DNA of 64,000 nt from Streptomyces sp. SID14478 (GCF_010548525.1 NZ_JAAGMG010000627.1:38506-102505), one strand, 5' to 3'. Shown: positions 17,289 through 26,649, counted from the stretch's first letter. Notes: generated by a model from the letters alone, not told the origin. Translations and numbers: made by a program.

Positions 17289-18128
17289 ATGGTGACGTTG
17301 AAGCCTTCACACAGTGGCCACGTGTCGGTCGACGGCGTGAGCCTCTATCACGAGGTGTACGGCGAACCTGGAACGTCGACGACGGTCCCCTTGCTGCTCA
17401 TCCCCGGCGCGTACATGGGTACGGACTCGATGAAGCCCTGGGTGTCGGCCTTCGCGGACACACGCACCGTGATCGTCTTCGACCAGCAAGGACATGGCCG
17501 CACGCCGGACACGTCGCGCGAGCTGACGTACCCGGCGTTCGCCGACGACGCTGCGGCACTGCTGGGCGCGTTGGCGGTCGAGCGTGCGGACGTGATGGGC
17601 TACTCGCAAGGCGGCGGGGTCGCACTACAACTCGCACTCAGACACCCGGAGTTGGTGAACAAGCTGGTCACACTGTCGGCCGCCTACCGCAGGGACGGCT
17701 GGTCGGCGTCGGTCGTGGACGACGTCGAGGACGCGGATCCCACGGGGTGGGCCGGCACGGCTGTCGAGAGGGCGTTCATGGCACACACTCCGGACGCAGT
17801 AGCTTTCGATACGTATCTCCGGAAGATGAGGAAGTTCGGCAGCGATGACCAGAACATCAGTGATGCGGAGATCCGTTCGATCTCTGCGAAGACGATGGTG
17901 ATTTCCGGCGACACGGACGACGTGAGGCCAGAACACGCGCTGGCGCTGTTCCGGCTGCGTGGCGGCGGCGACACGGATACCTCAACGTCGGCGGTAGGAA
18001 CTCCGGCCGCACGCCTGGTGATTCTGCCGACGACCCACGTAGGCATCTTTGCGCAGTCGGCGGTACTGGTACCGATGGTGAGCGCGTTTCTCGACGATGA
18101 GACGCCGACGGTGCCCGACCTCTTCTAA
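17289..18128 (+). CDS. alpha/beta hydrolase
   Basis: 279 residues with the alpha/beta-hydrolase fold order. The oxyanion region is LLLIPGAYMG near residues 35-44, FDQQGHGRTP near 63-72, the nucleophile elbow GYSQGG has Ser106, an acid Asp lies in SGDTDDV near 206, and the catalytic His is in PTTHVGIF near 248. It resembles haloperoxidase- or esterase-like hydrolases; the substrate is unknown. The ATG at 17289 is preceded closely by GACGAGG, and a GTG at 17292 is equally possible. It lies 88 bases upstream of a broken SDR gene on the same strand. Confidence 0.85.
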   Translation: MVTLKPSHSGHVSVDGVSLYHEVYGEPGTSTTVPLLLIPGAYMGTDSMKPWVSAFADTRTVIVFDQQGHGRTPDTSRELTYPAFADDAAALLGALAVERADVMGYSQGGGVALQLALRHPELVNKLVTLSAAYRRDGWSASVVDDVEDADPTGWAGTAVERAFMAHTPDAVAFDTYLRKMRKFGSDDQNISDAEIRSISAKTMVISGDTDDVRPEHALALFRLRGGGDTDTSTSAVGTPAARLVILPTTHVGIFAQSAVLVPMVSAFLDDETPTVPDLF

Positions 18129-18215
18129 GGTGACGTGTGCTCTCATCGTCACGCCGTGAATCGAGCCCCGAGGACGTCTGCGTCCTTCACGACGCCCGCC
18201 GGGAGGGCCGCGCTG

Positions 18216-18998
18216 ATGCGGCGTGAGGCGCCCGGGCGGGCCAGTCTGGCTGACAAGGTCGTGCTGGTCGTCGGCGCCACCTCCGGGATCGGCGCCGCGG
18301 TGGCGCGGCGCGTGGCCGCGGAGGGAGCAGCAGTCGTCGCGGCGGGGCGGCGCACCGCACTCGGCGAACACCTCGTCACCGAGATCCGTGCCGACGACGG
18401 TGAAGCCATGTTCGTCACCTGTGACGCGACCGTGGAGGACGACGTGGCCGCTGCCGTGTAAGCCGCACGTTCCACGTACGGCCACCTCCACGGCGCGTTC
18501 AACAACGCTGGTGGAGTCCTCGCACCGGGGCCGCTCGCCCAGATCTCCGATCGCGCCTGGCACGAGGAGCTGGAGCTGAACCTGACCACCGCGTTCTACG
18601 GCCTCAAACACCAGATCCCGGCGATCGGCGCGAGCAGCGGCGGGGCCGTCGTCACCAATGCTTCGACCGCCGGCGTAGCCGCGGTACCGGGCCTGGGCCC
18701 CTACACCGCCGCCAAGCACGGGGTCGTCGGTCTGAGCAGATCCGCGGCGCTGGAGTGGGCCGACCGCGGCGTACGGGTCAACACCTTGGTGACGGGCAAC
18801 GTCGACACGCCGCTGTACCGCCAACTGCTCGGCGCATCCCCGCAACAACCCATCGGCGACCTCGATGCACCCAACCCCACGGGCCGCGTCGCCACCCCGG
18901 ACGAGATCGCCGGACTCGTCGCCTTTCTGCTCAGCGATGACGCCTCCTTCATCACAGGTGCCGCGGTGCCCATCGACGGCGGGTCAACGGCCCAATAG
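18216..18998 (+). pseudogene. short-chain dehydrogenase broken by one in-frame TAA
   Basis: The frame reads a complete classical SDR of about 260 residues: cofactor motif VGATSGIG near residue 27, NNAG, the catalytic Ser in TNASTAG, YTAAKHG (Tyr and Lys), and the closing GAAVPIDGG. A TAA at 18459-18461 interrupts it between the third and fourth strands, where related proteins have a Glu or Gln codon. No other frame damage is seen, so the lesion is recent, or a base-call error. A GGGAGG site precedes the ATG at 18216. If intact it would be an NAD(P)-dependent oxidoreductase. Confidence 0.75.
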
Positions 18999-19185
18999 CG
19001 CCGCCCGCACCGAGCGGCTCGCGGCGCCGGCACGACGCCCCGGGGGCCGCCCTCGACGTTCAAGGCGTCACAGACGATGTCGGCTGGAGAACGTGCGAGT
19101 CCCCCGGCGCCACGGGGCGCCGGAGGACGGTCCATTCCCGTTCCCCCGGCATCGTGACGGGCGACGGGTCAGACGGTTCGATCGT

Positions 19186-19539
19186 TCAGGCCGTGAGCTC
19201 TTCTTCGAGGGAATCGAAGAAGGCCTCGAAGGCGGCCTCGTAGTCGTCCTCGTCGTCCGTCAGTTCGCCCTGGGGGGTGACCGTGTCCACCAGGCCGGGC
19301 AGAGTCCGCGCCATCCCGGCTGTGTACTCGTCGACCGACAGGCCGGACGCCGCCGCCGCTTCCTCCAGGTCCCCCTCGTCGAGGACGGAACGCAGCTGCG
19401 TGCCGGTGGTGGGCTTGTTGGTCACGCTTGCAGTGACCCGGGAGCCGACTTCGTCGGCGAACCCCTGTTCCGCCAGGTAGACCAGGAACTCGGTCAGGTC
19501 GTCTCCCGATACCGACACCGCGGGCTGTTCCGTCGTCAT
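19186..19539 (-). CDS. YidB-like (DUF937) protein
   Basis: 117 residues, acidic. The segment FADEVGSRVTASVTNKP, then LRSVLDEGDLEEAAAASGLSV, then EYTAGMARTLPGLVDTVTP matches the repeat pattern of the YidB family (helices ending in LLPxxVDxLTPxG). The C-terminus is a Glu/Asp-rich helix (FEAFFDSLEEEL), longer and more acidic than in typical members. The family has no established function; it is a small soluble helical protein. A purine-rich GGAAGGGGG ribosome-binding region precedes the ATG. Confidence 0.65.
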   Translation of the reverse strand: MTTEQPAVSVSGDDLTEFLVYLAEQGFADEVGSRVTASVTNKPTTGTQLRSVLDEGDLEEAAAASGLSVDEYTAGMARTLPGLVDTVTPQGELTDDEDDYEAAFEAFFDSLEEELTA

Positions 19540-19863
19540 CCCCCTTCCTTCTTCCCGTTCTTCCCGGCACGAGCCGCGAGATCCTTCAGCTTGGCGTGGT
19601 GGTGATCCGCTGTTCGGCCCCGTCGAGTGGACTCATACTCGTCTTTTCCAAGAGTCCCCTGACTGGAGGCTGAGCTCGCCCGTGGAGATCCGAACAAGCA
19701 CGGTTGCGATCTGGACCTCAGGGTGGTCGGTCTTCTCCCATAGCCGCACCCGGGCGCCCGGTTGTAGCGTCGCGCGTCCGAGGACCTGCTCAGTCGTCCT
19801 CGCTCATCAGGCGCGTGTCCCGTGCCGCCGGGCCGGGGAAGAACACACATTGGCTGAACAGCT
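19540..19863. other. intergenic, no supported gene
   Basis: About 320 bases, no coding signal. It should carry the promoter of the YidB-like gene and the end of the C45 hydrolase transcript. Confidence 0.4.
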
Positions 19864-20985
19864 TCAGGCGCTCGTGTGCCTGCCGTGAGCGAACTCGTCC
19901 AGCAACAGTGCGACGGCCTTCCCCTCCGGCCCCCGCACGGTCAGGATTCGCGCCGAGAGGTCGGCGACGACAGAGCATACGGTCCGCAGCGGGTCGCCAC
20001 CGACGGCCGTTCGCAGTACTCCGCCGGACGGCGCCGGTGACGTCAGGATGCGTAGGAACCACTCTGTGGACGGCTCCTGGCCGGGAACGGGAAGAGCAGC
20101 CAGCACTCTGCCTCGTGTGTGACTCTCCGTACGTGAGGTCCCGGTGCCTGACGCCGGAGTTCCGCCGTTGGGGACGGGCAGGTCAGGGGGATCGGGGAGG
20201 TGCCGCAGGTGGTTGGTGTGCCAGTGCAGCGGATGGTCTGCCCTCGCCTCGACCTCCGCGACCTGACCGGCGGCCGCCTCGACCACCCGCACGGGCCCCT
20301 GAGGTCCGCTGCCGATGGTGTGCGCATAGCCGCCCGCACTGGCATGCCGATGCAGATGGGTCACCGCTTCCTGTGGACTCGCTGCCTGCTGCATGGCCCG
20401 GGCAACGAAATGCCGGCCCGATCCCGACAGGTCCGGCCGTAAGACGGGAATGTGGTTCACGCCCCAGACGAGTCCGTGTCCGTTGACCGCGAAGGCATTC
20501 GCGGTCAACAGCCCCGGATACCACAACGCCGTGACCGGCACTTCTCCGTCAATGGCGAGTGTGACCACTCTCAGGCGGGCCACGGCGTGGGGAAAGGCGT
20601 CCTCGTTGTGCGCCAGGAATACGCCCCGGCGCCGCCAGGCAAGGGTGGAACATCCGCCGTCATCCTGCGCTCCCAAGTCCCCGCGGAGATTGAGCAGCAC
20701 GAGTTCCTCTTCCGGGACGCCCGCGCCGCCCGCCATCGCGGCGAGCTCTGCCCACGGCCGGGCAAAACGGCGCCGCGTAGCGGCCGCCAACCGTGCCAGC
20801 CTCTCAGCTCCGGAACCGTCGTTCACCCACGCACGGAACTCCTCGTCGTCGGCGTCCGGTTCCGCCGCGGCCCGCGCCTCACTGCGCGTGACGTCACCCA
20901 GGCGATGGAACACCTGGTCGCGAGAGCCTGCGACGACCAACCAGGGCAGGCCTGCCAACTCCTGCTCTTGCACATGAGCTTTCAT
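19864..20985 (-). CDS. C45-family autoproteolytic acyltransferase/hydrolase
   Basis: 373 residues from an ATG with GGAAGGTGA upstream. It is an Ntn hydrolase of the isopenicillin-N acyltransferase (peptidase C45) type. Residues 108-119 read QDDGGCSTLAWR, with Cys112 expected to become the N-terminal nucleophile after self-cleavage at Gly-Cys. AHNEDAF follows near 126-132, a hallmark of the family, then TANAFAVNGHGLVWGVNH near 157-174. These enzymes hydrolyse or transfer acyl amides. The gene stands alone; an N-acyl amide or beta-lactam-like substrate is only a guess. Confidence 0.85.
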   Translation of the reverse strand: MKAHVQEQELAGLPWLVVAGSRDQVFHRLGDVTRSEARAAAEPDADDEEFRAWVNDGSGAERLARLAAATRRRFARPWAELAAMAGGAGVPEEELVLLNLRGDLGAQDDGGCSTLAWRRRGVFLAHNEDAFPHAVARLRVVTLAIDGEVPVTALWYPGLLTANAFAVNGHGLVWGVNHIPVLRPDLSGSGRHFVARAMQQAASPQEAVTHLHRHASAGGYAHTIGSGPQGPVRVVEAAAGQVAEVEARADHPLHWHTNHLRHLPDPPDLPVPNGGTPASGTGTSRTESHTRGRVLAALPVPGQEPSTEWFLRILTSPAPSGGVLRTAVGGDPLRTVCSVVADLSARILTVRGPEGKAVALLLDEFAHGRHTSA

Positions 20986-21039
20986 ACCGTCACCTTCCCG
21001 CACGGCAAGATGCAAAGAACGCTCTGCCACGCCGCCTGA

Positions 21040-21515
21040 CTCGCCTGCCCCCGCTCCCTCTTGCGGATCTCCTGAGTCTCCTGGCTCAGCAGATTGCGGG
21101 CGTAGTGCGACCGCACCGACCGAGACGGCCGGACGTTCGGCTTCTCAGCCGACCCGGTCCGATGTGAGAGAACCCTGCCTCGTCGTCTCCAGGGACCTGG
21201 TCCAGGGCCGTATCGAGCCGGTCGCGTTCCTCCCGGCGCCGACGACCGCAGGGCCGCAGCCTGATACAGGCCACCGACGCCCTCTGCGCTTCCTGACGGG
21301 TCCTGTCCGGCCAACTCCGCTACCGTCGCCGGACCCAACACACGCGATGATGACGTCTATCGTTGGGGCGTCAGGCAATTCTGGCCTTGGCTCCTCTGCG
21401 GCAGCGTGACGCCTACACCAGCTCGCCGCGGGTTTCGGCATCGGCACCGCTACGGCCCGATCTCGGCGGCCGTCGCATCGGTCACGCGGACATCACAGCC
21501 CCCGCCTGAGCCAAC
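21040..21515 (+). other. decayed region with IS5-type helix-turn-helix fragment
   Basis: Around 21394-21455 the plus strand gives PLRQRDAYT then, after a one-base shift, QLAAGFGIGTATA, which resembles the N-terminal helix-turn-helix of IS5-family transposases. The rest of this stretch has no supported gene. Confidence 0.35.
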
Positions 21516-21690
21516 GCGGTACTCGTCGCCCCACGCAGCCGGATCGACGCGCTGGCGAACGTCGCCGGCCTGATGGACGAGGACGTCCCCGTGTACGAGA
21601 TCGACAACGCGATCTGCAAGTGCGTCGTGCGGATCAACGTCGACGGACCATTGCGCCTATCGGTCAAGCACCTTCTGGAAGTCGAGTTGT
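21516..21690 (+). pseudogene. fragment of a short-chain dehydrogenase
   Basis: One frame reads SRIDALANVAGLMDED, VPVYEIDNAICKCVVRINVD, then GPLRLSVKHLLE. This is the central part of an SDR (the NNAG-type strand, here NVAG, and the following helix), with no start or C-terminal catalytic Tyr-Lys. It is a remnant about 58 codons long. Confidence 0.5.
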
Positions 21691-21994
21691 GCCGCTCAGC
21701 TCTCCAGAGGAGACGAACACGAATGTGCTCAGTACTACAAGCCTGCGATGCCGACCTGGTACAGGCCTCCGGTGAAGGGAGGCTCCGGGCATCCCGCTCC
21801 CCCGCCCCAACACGGCCTGCCAAAAGCGCTGTTCCGCCTCCTCCTATGACGACGTGCGCCTTCGAGTCCGGCCTTCCCCAACTTGAATAGCGAGGCGTGT
21901 AAGGACTAGGAATACGCCGCCTCGGTGTTTTGCCAGGATTAGCGGAAGCTACGTCGTACAGTGCCCGGGACAGCATGCGAGCGTGGAGGTCAGG

Positions 21995-23095
21995 ATGAGT
22001 CGTGGACTGGATCAGAATCCGCCGACGAACGATGCCGGACCTCGTATCGCGTCGACTGAATTGGTCGTGCCTGCGCACCAGTACAAGCAGGATCGGGTCA
22101 CCTCGGCGTTCGCTGCCGGTGTTCTGGCAGACCGGCCCGAGTCGGGACGGGTTTTGTCGAAAATCTCGGCCAATGCAGGGGTGGGTACACGCAATTTGGG
22201 GCTGCGGCTGGAGGACTATCCCGCGCTGGACGGATTTACCGGCAGCAACCAGGCATGGTTGGAGTGCGCCATTGAGCTGGGGGAACAGGCGGTAAAGGGC
22301 GCACTGGACAGTGCGGGGATCGCTCCTGACGAGGTGGACGTTGTCTTCAGCACGTCGGTGACCGGCCTGACCGTTCCGTCCTTGGAAGCGCGCCTGGCTC
22401 AGCGGGTCGGCTTCCGGGAAGACGTCAAGAGGGTCCCGTTGTTCGGTCTGGGGTGCGCCGCCGGTGCCGCGGGGATCGCTCGCTTGCATGACTATCTGCG
22501 CGCCTTTCCTCGCCAGGTCGGGGTCCTGCTCGCCGTTGAACTCTGCTCCCTGACGGTGCAGCGTGAAGACCGGTCCATGGCTGGCCTGGTGGCCGCCAGC
22601 CTCTTCGGTGACGGCGCGGCGGCAGTCGTGGCGGTCGGCGCGCAGCACGCTCTTGACGCGTCGGGGCCGGAAGTGATGTCCACGCGCAGCCGTCTGTACC
22701 CCGACAGTACGGATGTCATGGGCTGGCGTATCGGGGGTGACGGGTTCCGCATCGTCCTGTCCCCTGAGGTTCCGCAGGTGGCGGAGCGGGAGCTACCCAA
22801 GGACGTCGTGGGTTTCCTGGCAGATCACGGCCTGGTCCCGGCCGAGGTAGAGCGGTGGGTGTGTCATCCCGGCGGTCCGAAAGTGATCGAGGCGGTCGAG
22901 CGGGCTTTCACTCTGCCGCCCGAGGCCCTCGCCCACACCCGGGAATCATTGCGCGCCTACGGCAACATGTCTTCCGTCTCCGTGCTCGACGTTCTGCGCA
23001 GAACACTGTCCTCTCCGCCGCCGGCGGGAGCCGTGGGTCTGATGACCGCGATGGGCCCCGGATTCTCCAGCGAACTCGTGCTATTGAAATGGTAG
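21995..23095 (+). CDS. type III polyketide synthase
   Basis: 366 residues from an ATG with GGAGGT four bases upstream. The chalcone-synthase-like catalytic triad is complete: Cys154 in FGLGCAAGA, His291 in VCHPGGPKVIE and Asn324 in YGNMSS. The C-terminal GPGFSSELVLLKW is the usual GFGPG-like loop. Such homodimers condense acyl starters with malonyl units and cyclise them to resorcinols, resorcylic acids, pyrones or naphthalenes. The downstream ACP, ketosynthase, methyltransferase and flavin oxidase genes suggest an alkylresorcinol- or quinone-type product. It is closest in setting to SrsA of S. griseus. Starter choice cannot be read. Confidence 0.93.
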   Translation: MSRGLDQNPPTNDAGPRIASTELVVPAHQYKQDRVTSAFAAGVLADRPESGRVLSKISANAGVGTRNLGLRLEDYPALDGFTGSNQAWLECAIELGEQAVKGALDSAGIAPDEVDVVFSTSVTGLTVPSLEARLAQRVGFREDVKRVPLFGLGCAAGAAGIARLHDYLRAFPRQVGVLLAVELCSLTVQREDRSMAGLVAASLFGDGAAAVVAVGAQHALDASGPEVMSTRSRLYPDSTDVMGWRIGGDGFRIVLSPEVPQVAERELPKDVVGFLADHGLVPAEVERWVCHPGGPKVIEAVERAFTLPPEALAHTRESLRAYGNMSSVSVLDVLRRTLSSPPPAGAVGLMTAMGPGFSSELVLLKW

Positions 23096-23180
23096 TTGGA
23101 GCGCAGAGCCCTAAGCGATCGTTGTTACTGCAGAACCGCTTTATAGAGATCACCCAGCAGTCCTGTTCTTGGAGGCACAC

Positions 23181-23501
23181 GTGGACATTCCCGCCGCAGA
23201 TCTGCAGAAGCGCTTGATCCAGGTGCTGGCGCAACAGATCGCCTGCGAGCCCGATTCGCTCACCCCGGAGATGACTCTTCGTGAGCTGGAGGTGGATTCG
23301 CTGGCGCTGATCGAGACGATCGTCATTCTTGAAGCAGAATTCGGCATCGACCTTCCGCCAGAACTCGACGGTGTCAACCTGGACACCACGCTCAGCCAGG
23401 CAGCCGAGGCCATTCGGTGCATGGCCGCCCAGGACAGCGAGAGCACTCAAGGCCCACTCGGCGTGGACAAGGTGACGACGCAACAGGTTGCAGCGTCATG
23501 A
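23181..23501 (+). CDS. acyl carrier protein
   Basis: 106 residues from a GTG with GGAGG five bases upstream. The four-helix ACP pattern is clear, with Ser40 in ELEVDSLALIETIVILE as the phosphopantetheine site. The following acidic helix and FGIDLPPELDG match type II ACPs. About 25 extra residues form a flexible C-terminal tail. It is the second gene of the PKS operon, 85 bases after the type III PKS. A dedicated ACP is unusual for a type III PKS, which normally uses CoA esters; it may hold an acyl starter made with the adjacent ketosynthase. Confidence 0.9.
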   Translation: MDIPAADLQKRLIQVLAQQIACEPDSLTPEMTLRELEVDSLALIETIVILEAEFGIDLPPELDGVNLDTTLSQAAEAIRCMAAQDSESTQGPLGVDKVTTQQVAAS

Positions 23502-23559
23502 ACACATCGGCCGGCCCGTGCCAGTCGCCGAGCAGCGACGCCCACAGGTGGTGAGCGGT

Positions 23560-24780
23560 GTGTCCCTTACACGCGACGTTGCTGTCACAGGCGTAGGTCT
23601 GATCACCGCGCCGGGCAGCGGAGCGGACGAGTTCTGGGACGGGTTGTGCGCGGCTCGCCCGCGCGTGACCGAGGACCCCATGCTCGCGGGTCTGCCCGTC
23701 AGCCATTCGTGCCGCAGCAGCACCTTCGAGCCCGAGCTGACACTGGGCGGTCGTCTCAGCAGACGCCTGGACCGCTTCACCCAATTGGCGCTGGTCGCTG
23801 CCGACCAAGCCCTCGCCGACGCCCGGCTCGACGCGGCTCAATGGCAGGCGCCCCGGGTAGGAGTCGTCCTGGGGGTGGGCAGCAACAGCATTGAGGGGTA
23901 CGGCGATCAGTTCCGCCACCTGCACGCGGGGCGGCCCAAGCATGTCTCCTCCCTGGCCCTGCCACGCAGCGTACCGAACATGGCCGCAGGTGAAGTGGCC
24001 ATGCGCGTGAACGCACAAGGCCCCAATTTCGTCACCAGCAGTGCCTGCGCCTCAGGTGCCACCGCCATCGGCGTGGCCCGGGACCTGCTGCGCTCGGGCA
24101 CCTGTGACGTCGTCCTCACCGGCGGAAGCGAGACGGTGCGCACCGCCATGACCGCTGCTTGCTTTGCCCAATTGGGTGTTCTGTCCGACGGTCGACGCGG
24201 CCCCATCAGCTGTCGGCCCTTCGACCAGGACCGGACCGGGTTCGTCCTGGGCGACGGAGCCGCCGTACTTGTGTTGGAAACCCTGGAACACGCGCGGCGG
24301 CGGGACGCGCGCGTCCGGGCCAAACTGTGCGGCTACGGTGCCTCCGGCGACGCCCACCATCCCACGTCACCCCACCCCGAGGGGCGTGGTGCGGAAGCAG
24401 CCGTACGCAGCGCCCTGCTGGACGCCGGCAGTGACCCCGCTGACATCCACCACGTCAACGCGCACGGCACCGGCACGAAGGTAGGAGACCTCGTAGAAGC
24501 CTCCATGCTGGGCCGGGTGTTCGGCACCGTCCCGCCGCTCACCGCCACCAAGGCCATGACCGGCCACTGCATGGGCGCCTCGGCCGCCATCGAAGCGGCG
24601 GCCACGGTGCTGGCACTGGAGCACCAGGTGGTGCCCCCGGTCGCGAACACCAGCAGCGTCGACCCTCACATCGACGTGGACGTCGTGCTGGGCGCGCCCC
24701 GGGCCGTCCCGATGCAACGTGCCTTGACCACGTCATTCGGTTTCGGAGGGCAAAATGCCGCGCTGGTCTTCTCTGTCTGA
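23560..24780 (+). CDS. FabF-like beta-ketoacyl-ACP synthase
   Basis: 406 residues from a GTG preceded by AGGTGG; longer starts at 23548 and 23488 are possible, the last overlapping the ACP end. The thiolase-fold Cys-His-His triad is complete: Cys163 in TSSACASGA, His302 in NAHGTGTKVGD and His336 in MTGHCMGASAA. This is a condensing ketosynthase II with its own active Cys. No chain-length-factor partner is next to it, so it is more like FabF than a minimal type II PKS pair. It probably elongates the ACP-bound starter for the type III PKS; that is inference. Confidence 0.88.
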   Translation: MSLTRDVAVTGVGLITAPGSGADEFWDGLCAARPRVTEDPMLAGLPVSHSCRSSTFEPELTLGGRLSRRLDRFTQLALVAADQALADARLDAAQWQAPRVGVVLGVGSNSIEGYGDQFRHLHAGRPKHVSSLALPRSVPNMAAGEVAMRVNAQGPNFVTSSACASGATAIGVARDLLRSGTCDVVLTGGSETVRTAMTAACFAQLGVLSDGRRGPISCRPFDQDRTGFVLGDGAAVLVLETLEHARRRDARVRAKLCGYGASGDAHHPTSPHPEGRGAEAAVRSALLDAGSDPADIHHVNAHGTGTKVGDLVEASMLGRVFGTVPPLTATKAMTGHCMGASAAIEAAATVLALEHQVVPPVANTSSVDPHIDVDVVLGAPRAVPMQRALTTSFGFGGQNAALVFSV

Positions 24781-24839
24781 GCCCTCACCAGACGCACGAG
24801 CGCGCACCAGGTTCACGATCATGCGCGGAAGGGACGACG

Positions 24840-25373
24840 ATGCACGCTGATCTGTGGGACGTGCCCGTCTGGCTCGTCCTCGTCGTAGGCGCGGTTGCCG
24901 GCGAGCGGATGCTGGAACTTGTGGTGTCGAGTCGGCACGCCCGGTGGGCCCGGGCCCACGGCGGGATCGAGTTCGGCAACCGCCATTACCCTGTCATGGT
25001 CGCGATCCACACTGCTCTGCTCGCCGGGATGCTCCTTGAAGTCGCCCTGAGGGACCGGCCGTTCGTCCCTGCAGTGGGGCTCAGTGCCCTTGCCGTCGTC
25101 GTACTCCTGCAGGGACTTCGCTGGTGGTGCATCCGGTGCCTGGGCCCACGCTGGAACACCCGCGTCATCGTCGTTCCTGGGCTTCCTCTCGTGCGACGCG
25201 GCCCCTACCGCTGGCTGCGCCATCCCAACTATGCCGTGGTCGTCGCGGAAGGCATCGCACTCCCCTTGGTCCACGGCGCATGGCTCACTTCACTTCTGTT
25301 CACGCTCGCCAACAGTGCCGTGCTGGCCGTGCGTCTGCGTGTGGAGAACACTGCGCTGGGCATCGCGACATGA
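24840..25373 (+). CDS. ICMT-like membrane methyltransferase (SrsB-type)
   Basis: 177 residues with about four to five membrane segments. The C-terminal signature RRGPYRWLRHPNYAVVVAEG near residues 121-140 is that of the isoprenylcysteine carboxyl methyltransferase family, in which the Arg-His-Pro-x-Tyr motif binds S-adenosylmethionine. In bacterial type III PKS clusters (srsB, bpsB) such proteins O-methylate the lipophilic resorcinol or pyrone in the membrane. GGAAGGGA precedes the ATG. Its stop overlaps the next start (ATGA at 25370-25373), giving tight coupling to the flavoprotein. Confidence 0.88.
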   Translation: MHADLWDVPVWLVLVVGAVAGERMLELVVSSRHARWARAHGGIEFGNRHYPVMVAIHTALLAGMLLEVALRDRPFVPAVGLSALAVVVLLQGLRWWCIRCLGPRWNTRVIVVPGLPLVRRGPYRWLRHPNYAVVVAEGIALPLVHGAWLTSLLFTLANSAVLAVRLRVENTALGIAT

Positions 25374-26437
25374 ACCGCCGCCGCTATGACGCCGACCTCA
25401 TCGTCGTGGGAGCCGGTCCGGCGGGTCTCGCCACCGCGCTGCACGCCGCCCGCGCAGGACTGGCAGTCACCCTCTTCGAACAGCGGTCGGGACCCGTCGA
25501 CAAAGCCTGCGGGGAAGGGATCATGCCGGCGGGTGTTCGCCGCCTGCACGCCCTCGGTGTCCGACCGCCCGGTATGCCCCTGGCCGGTATCGACTACCTC
25601 GATCTGGCAGGTCGCCGCGCCCAGGCCCGTTTCACATACGGCACCGGCATGGGCGTGCGCCGTACGGACCTGCACCTCGCGTTGCGCACCGAAGCCCAAG
25701 AGGCTGGAATGCACAGCGAACAGACCCGGATTACCGAGGTCTCCCAGGACTGCGAGTCCGTCTCCGTACACGGCCTGCGAGCCCGGTGGCTCGTGGCGGC
25801 GGACGGCCTCCACTCCCCCATCCGCCGCCAACTTGCCCTGCCCACCCGGGCTGGCTCACCACGCCGGTTCGGCCTGCGCCGCCACTGGCGTGTCGCCCCC
25901 TGGAGCAACCGCGTCGAAGTGACCTGGGGGCCGCACGCCGAGGCCTACGTCACGCCGGTCTCGCACGACCTGGTCGGCGTAGCCTTCCTCTACTGCCCGG
26001 ATGCTCTTCCCCACGGCGCCCAGTCGCTCGGCACATACGCCGCCCTGCTGGCTGGTTTTCCCGAGCTCAACCGGCGACTTGCCCGGGCCGCCCCCGCCTC
26101 TGCCGTGCGGGGGGCAGGACCACTACGGCAGACGACATCGTGCCGTACCAGTGGCCGGGTCCTTTTGGTGGGCGACGCCGCCGGCTATGAGGACGCCCTC
26201 ACCGGCGAAGGCATCAGTCTCGCCCTCGCTCAAGCAGAAGCAGCCGTCGACGCCTTGGTGATGGATCGCCCAGCTCACTACGAGGAAAGCTGGCGTCGCC
26301 TGACTCGTCGCTACCGCCTGATGACACGCACCTTGGTGACGGCTACGACGGTGCCCCTCGCCCGGTCCTTGCTAGTCCCCGTCTGCTCGGCCCTACCTGC
26401 CGCCTTCCGGGCTGGTGTAGCTCAGCTGAGCCACTGA
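25370..26437 (+). CDS. FAD-dependent oxidoreductase (SrsC-like)
   Basis: 355 residues beginning at the ATG overlapping the methyltransferase stop. The Rossmann motif DLIVVGAGPAGLATALHAAR lies at residues 9-28 with FEQR at the end of the second strand. The second flavin motif is VLLVGDAAGYEDALTGEGI near 264-282. ACGEGIMPAG near 46-55 is typical of the geranylgeranyl-reductase/SrsC-like group. In alkylresorcinol pathways the flavoprotein hydroxylates the ring to a quinone. It ends the operon; the mature product is likely a methylated, oxidised lipid quinone, by analogy. Confidence 0.88.
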   Translation: MNRRRYDADLIVVGAGPAGLATALHAARAGLAVTLFEQRSGPVDKACGEGIMPAGVRRLHALGVRPPGMPLAGIDYLDLAGRRAQARFTYGTGMGVRRTDLHLALRTEAQEAGMHSEQTRITEVSQDCESVSVHGLRARWLVAADGLHSPIRRQLALPTRAGSPRRFGLRRHWRVAPWSNRVEVTWGPHAEAYVTPVSHDLVGVAFLYCPDALPHGAQSLGTYAALLAGFPELNRRLARAAPASAVRGAGPLRQTTSCRTSGRVLLVGDAAGYEDALTGEGISLALAQAEAAVDALVMDRPAHYEESWRRLTRRYRLMTRTLVTATTVPLARSLLVPVCSALPAAFRAGVAQLSH

Positions 26438-26649
26438 GGGGGGAACCGGCCGAGAGGAATCCGCGGCGTCAGGCGTGCGTAGCGGGCGGTCACGCGAGCC
26501 GGCCCCTCCGTTCAGAATGGCGGCACGGCGAACGGCTTGTGTCGGCTACGCGTGCCGATGGCGAAGCTTCAGCTCGCTCGTGGACACCTGGACACAGCGG
26601 CGTGAGAGCCCCGAGGAAGTAGCACCGGGCGGGAATCGCGGACAGCCGC
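26438..26649. other. short intergenic after the PKS operon
   Basis: No gene and no clear terminator hairpin; it leads into transposase and gene remnants. Confidence 0.4.
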
